From the NCBI GenBank assembly GCA_024516155.1, contig JAJJXM010000065.1, positions 124,001-188,000 on the forward strand: a stretch of DNA of 64,000 nt, in the 5' to 3' direction. The position numbers were made by a program, and so were the translations under genes. This document shows, in pieces, positions 57,501-64,000 of the stretch. The notes under the pieces were generated by a model. The model searched no databases, was not told the origin of the DNA, and was given only the letters and a program-made list of their open reading frames with translations. This DNA is from Pyronema omphalodes (lineage: Eukaryota; Ascomycota; Pezizomycetes; Pezizales; Pyronemataceae). Every line of letters begins with the position of its first letter. Position 1 is the stretch's first letter.

Positions 57501-59910
57501 TCGTCATCCGGTGAATCGGCAAATCCACAGTCTCCGAATTTACGAGAAAGGCCGTGGCTTGCGTAGGCTTGCATGTACTAAATCTTGTCTGTGTTGAAAG
57601 CTGCATCTTGTATGCATATGTATATACAGACCGTATATACTTTGCTTCCAGTCTGCGGCGTAGTGGCTGCAGGAATAGCAGAACAGAGTGCAAATAATGT
57701 ACTCTACTTTTTTGTACATTCAGAGTGCTATTCTATGGCTCACTCGATGAGTTTATGGGGTACCTTGTGATGCTCTTTTTTATGCACTGGAATCGGGATG
57801 GAAGTGTATTTACTATGTATATAGATGTAATGGATTCACGGAGTGTCATCCCGGGGGCATACAATGGCTGAATCAATCCTGGGTGTGCGTTAAGCGAGAA
57901 CAGCCAGCTCCGAGATGTACTCAGCCGACTTACTTGACAGCATCCGGGTTGTACCAACCCCGTCTATCAATCATCAGCCTTGATTGGTAGCCTACGACCA
58001 GTGACTGATTACTCAAAAAGGCTTACAAGTCGTCCAGGAGTACTCAGAAGCACTTTCCTGCCCTCGACTCTTCACAAAGCCGGGTATATTCGTAAAATTG
58101 GCATCCACTCACAGTGGTGTTGGTATCTATTGGTAGTCTTCGCATATAAGGCGTTATTTGTGATTTACAATCTCACGGTTTACAAACCAGGTGTACCATA
58201 TGGCGTATCCCAAGGTTTGATAGCAAACCTCAACCAAGGATACGTTATACAAGGCTTTCTTCCTAGCAATCCTTCATGGTCATTCACATGCTTGCAAAAT
58301 CCTAGGCACCCATCTACGCTAAGAATAATTAGTGAGCCTCAACCAAAATTCAGTTAGCATATACCTAAGCCTACAGTCAACTATAAGCCGGATATATTAC
58401 GCGTGACATTTTGTCGAGTATACCTAGCAATTTGTTTATCACCTCAATACCATTTTACCAAATGCCACTCCATCGACCCCTAGTTCATTTTCCAGGTCAA
58501 AATCTTGCTTTTCAAAATCTTACTAGTATCATTTCATCATTTAGTTTTTTTTCCGTTTGTTTCCTTATCTCCTCGCTTAAGGTATCCGTCCAGCTGAGAC
58601 AACAAAAACCCCCCTCATCTCTAATATGTTTTCGGAGTCATAACCCCTTCAATGCAATTTTATCAGCAGATGTTGGTTATCAAACTTAAAAGCAACTGAC
58701 ATGATGATCTCCTTATTCCTTAGCCACCTAGCTAGCCGGCCAGCCAGCCTTAACATTTAGAATTCATCAACCATCGGGATCAAAACATGCCGGGAAGTAT
58801 CCCAACATGATACAATACGTCTGCATTTGCATTTGCATCTGCATCTGCATCCAAAAAAATTACATCTCCGCGTCAACACTACGTCGAATTGCATGCATTC
58901 CCGAGATTCCAGGGTCGTACTACCCTTCAAAGTCTCGACCAGGGAGTTAAGTTAATAAAGCCCAGACACGGGTACCAGCATTTGATTAGTATATCCCACC
59001 TCATCATTCAACAAAATAACTTCCGCTTTTGGAACTAAGTTTTTACATGCCGAGTAAATAAAAACGGGAACTTACATATCATAATTATATACATACGTAT
59101 AACCAAGTTGAATGTCTTTTTTTAAGAGCCGCTATAACCTACAAGATGTTGGTAATGAGATCTTACGAGAATTGGAATAGATTCGTTGATAATTAGGAGA
59201 ACTTTGTTACTACTATGTTACGCCCGGTATATACATGACACTTTTACGCGGCGATCTTAGGATGGGGAGGGAGGGCTTATTGCCTGGATTGGGAATGGTC
59301 TACAGATGAGAATGTTTGTTGGATCATGAATAGAATGAATGGTGGTTTGATTAAAAACTTTAGAGACGCTAGCTGAAGCTGACTTTTCTTACTTGTCATG
59401 CGGTTTGTTTCTCATTAGGTCAATAGAAAGTTAAAGTTTTTGCATTAGTATATCACGCGATGGATGATATGACGAAACAAGTTGAAAGGGAAACATTTCC
59501 GGTGGCTGTAGGTGTGGGTGGTTTAAGTTTCTTTCTTGGCCGGTTTTGATGAGAAGAGGTCCGTGTATTGCGTGCTAGATATAGCAAACTCGGCGGATCT
59601 TGACAAAAGTACGACAAACGTCCGACAAAATTCCGATGAAAGTCCAATGAAAATCCGTCAAAATTCCGACAACGTCTATCAAAATGAGTTAAAGTACGGT
59701 ATAACAAAGCTAAACAAAGTTAGACAGTTACTCCCGATTTCATCCCCGAGAATGATCCATCCCATCAAATTTGAGTCCCTGCATAAACATTCAATTTCCC
59801 TCCAATCATCAACCTCAAAAGCCCCATACCCAATCCCGCCAAGCTCAGAGACTAAATCTCAACTCCTCCAATTACAATCCTATCTTTCTATAGCCTCCAT
59901 GACATAAACC
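54526..59910. other. Gene-free region with scattered short frames
   Basis: No gene is supported. Sequence at 54650-54830 shares short GCAGTTTTAAAC/AACTGGTTT-like motifs with the island arms, suggesting a decayed related repeat. An A-rich tract is at 57436-57460. ATG frames at 56365-56703 (minus, 112 codons) and 57359-57574 (minus) have no recognised family. No signal peptide followed by a cysteine pattern, as in the knottin-like gene, was found in this stretch, but short spliced genes could be missed. Confidence 0.4.
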
Positions 59911-59975
59911 TACAGTGAAACTTGCCTGTAAGGTGAAATGGCCGCTTTCCCGATGGTTCTTGTATGGGAAATAAC
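59911..59975. mobile_element. Fragment of a TA/CAGT-type DNA transposon end
   Basis: A TACAGTGAAACTTGCC start at 59911 resembles pogo-type transposon ends (TA target followed by CAGTGAAA). Within it, the stretch at about 59948-59970 nearly matches one in the MITE at 6253-6279, with the shared core TTGTATGGGAA. No matching right end was found, so this is a solo or truncated end. Confidence 0.45.
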
Positions 59976-62861
<2,886 letters not shown>

Positions 62862-64000
62862 TTACCTCCCCTCACCTATCGACGGAATATCTGGAAACAA
62901 ACCCCGCGAGCTGCCAGTTGTCTGCACTAACTTCCCTCCACAGCTTCCGTACTGCATCGGAGCATGCTTCGACCCATAGTGGTCCCTATTCCAGTACGGC
63001 TCTTCCTTAATCTTCGGTTGTGAATGCGCATACCTATCGCCCGCCGGAGCAGGCTGATATGAAGATCCCGATCCTGTCGTAGGAGTATAAGAAGACCCAG
63101 TAGAATACTCCGATATGTCATGTTGTTCATACCCTGTTTCCAATGGGTGTTCGCTCTTCCTATCTTGATACCCTGCAGAATCATATCCACTGTCAACGCC
63201 CGGTGGGGTGGGAAGATGCTGTTGCTGTGGCTCATAGGTTTGCAGTGGGGTATGGACATAGGTATACTCCGGGTAAGTCTGCGGTTCATTCAAGCTAGGA
63301 TCGATAGGGGTATAATGACTTGTTGATGGGCTCTGGGCCATGGTTGTGGCAGTTGACTGTTGCTGAGGACTTGATTGCATGCCCTGCTGCATACCTTGCT
63401 GCATTGAATTCATGCCCACACCCTGATGCCCGCCGGGTGCGACAGGGTTGGACGGGTCGCCGCCGAGATAAGAACCTGCGGAACCGTGGGACGGAGCGTG
63501 TGCGGGGTGAGTTCCGTGGCTTCCTCCGGCGCTACCACCACCGGGGCTAGCGGTGCTAGAAGCTCGGCGCTCGTCTGCGTAGTGGCCTGGGGAACGTCCG
63601 CGGACTACCATAGGCGCGGAAACTCGTTGGGCGACTTTTACCCATCGTTCGTCGGTTCCGGGAGCGCTAGGCTGTGGGGCTGAGGAACCGGTGGGTCCGA
63701 CATCGGCCCAGAGCTCTACGAGAAGGTGGTAGTATTGTTGGGCGGCACGACGTTTTCCGTTGTTTGCTGTGGCAGATTTGAACTGGATACGATCAAAGAC
63801 TGCAATGTGGGTTTGCTGTTGTTGCTGTTGGGACTGCTGAGGGAATGATGGGTCGTAGTCCAAAGACTGTTGTGGGTGATGCGGCTGCTGTTGCTGCTGC
63901 TGCTGGATAACGTTGGTGTTGGTAGAGCCGTAGCCCATGCCAGTTACTGGCTGTGGGTGCAACTTGATTTTTTGAGGCCTCAACTGTGGTCCCTTGTCGC
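62862..64000 (-). CDS. VIB-1/Ndt80-type (NDT80_PhoG) transcription factor, 3' part
   Basis: The gene runs off the right edge of the window, so only the C-terminal part (about 379 codons) is seen and no start is assigned. It contains the C-terminal portion of the NDT80/PhoG p53-like DNA-binding domain: RPQKIKLHPQP, VFDRIQFKSATANNGKRRAAQQYY and WVKVAQRVSAPMVVRGRSPGHY. A low-complexity region rich in Gly, Ser, His and Pro, with Met-Gln repeats and poly-Gln tracts, follows and ends DIPSIGEGR. In Neurospora and Aspergillus, VIB-1/PacG-like factors control heterokaryon incompatibility, extracellular protease production and phosphate/nutrient responses. A GGTAAAG at the stop could also be a splice donor, so the true C-terminus is not certain. 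Confidence 0.85.
   Translation of the reverse strand, partial: DKGPQLRPQKIKLHPQPVTGMGYGSTNTNVIQQQQQQQPHHPQQSLDYDPSFPQQSQQQQQQTHIAVFDRIQFKSATANNGKRRAAQQYYHLLVELWADVGPTGSSAPQPSAPGTDERWVKVAQRVSAPMVVRGRSPGHYADERRASSTASPGGGSAGGSHGTHPAHAPSHGSAGSYLGGDPSNPVAPGGHQGVGMNSMQQGMQQGMQSSPQQQSTATTMAQSPSTSHYTPIDPSLNEPQTYPEYTYVHTPLQTYEPQQQHLPTPPGVDSGYDSAGYQDRKSEHPLETGYEQHDISEYSTGSSYTPTTGSGSSYQPAPAGDRYAHSQPKIKEEPYWNRDHYGSKHAPMQYGSCGGKLVQTTGSSRGLFPDIPSIGEGR

Noticed and set aside
57980..58357. 125-codon plus-strand frame
   Set aside because: It has no ATG start, no family resemblance and no splice partner.
59536..59907. 123-codon plus-strand frame
   Set aside because: It lacks an ATG and is built partly on short AAATTCCGA-like repeats.

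Overview
The window is nuclear DNA from a filamentous ascomycete (Pezizomycotina). The evidence is many short spliceosomal introns (about 45-160 bp, often with a CTAAC- or CTGAC-like branch site), fungal-only families (a Ctf1/Far-type Zn2Cys6 regulator, Mcd4, Bbc1, Atg14, a VIB-1/Ndt80-type factor, DUF3455) and intergenic DNA rich in microsatellites. The sequence alone does not place it in a class or order. Splice sites below were fitted by hand to reading frame and family conservation.

Layout. 1-5 kb: an unrecognised acidic/coiled-coil protein divergent from an Msp1/ATAD1 AAA ATPase. 4.4-10.9 kb: gene-free, with a 346-bp TA-flanked MITE, G/C homopolymers and microsatellites. 10.9-23.5 kb: a gene-dense block with a ten-exon Ctf1-type regulator, an RBM25/Snu71-like splicing factor divergent from mitoribosomal protein bS21m, the GPI-anchor enzyme Mcd4 and a flavin-reductase-like protein. 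23.5-29.8 kb: sparse, with a 64-residue RanBP2-type zinc-finger protein and a secreted DUF3455 protein. 29.87-33.42 kb: a 92-bp tandem array leading into a 1.64-kb unit present twice in tandem, each copy with a 20-bp-stem hairpin; probably a degenerate mobile element. 34.2-49.3 kb: Atg14, thymidylate synthase, a LysM-like protein, an Rtr1/RPAP2-like CTD phosphatase and the SH3 protein Bbc1, separated by repeat-filled spacers. 49.3-62.8 kb: almost gene-free and repeat-rich. 62.86-64.0 kb: the 3' part of a VIB-1/Ndt80-type transcription factor that runs off the window.

The most interesting locus is at 52.0-54.5 kb. Two diverged inverted repeats of about 0.4 kb enclose 1.7 kb of DNA. Inside are a 209-bp MITE and, on the minus strand, a small two-exon gene. 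It has a signal peptide and, after a predicted intron, six cysteines in the order C-X6-C-X5-CC-X4-C-X4-C, the spacing of an inhibitor cystine knot (knottin). This gene is only visible when the intron is removed.

The housekeeping genes do not form one pathway. They cover mRNA 3'/splicing control (RBM25-like, Rtr1), membrane and organelle quality (Msp1, Atg14), mitochondrial translation (bS21m), GPI anchoring (Mcd4), dTMP synthesis and actin-patch control (Bbc1). No tRNA, rRNA or CRISPR-like locus was seen.
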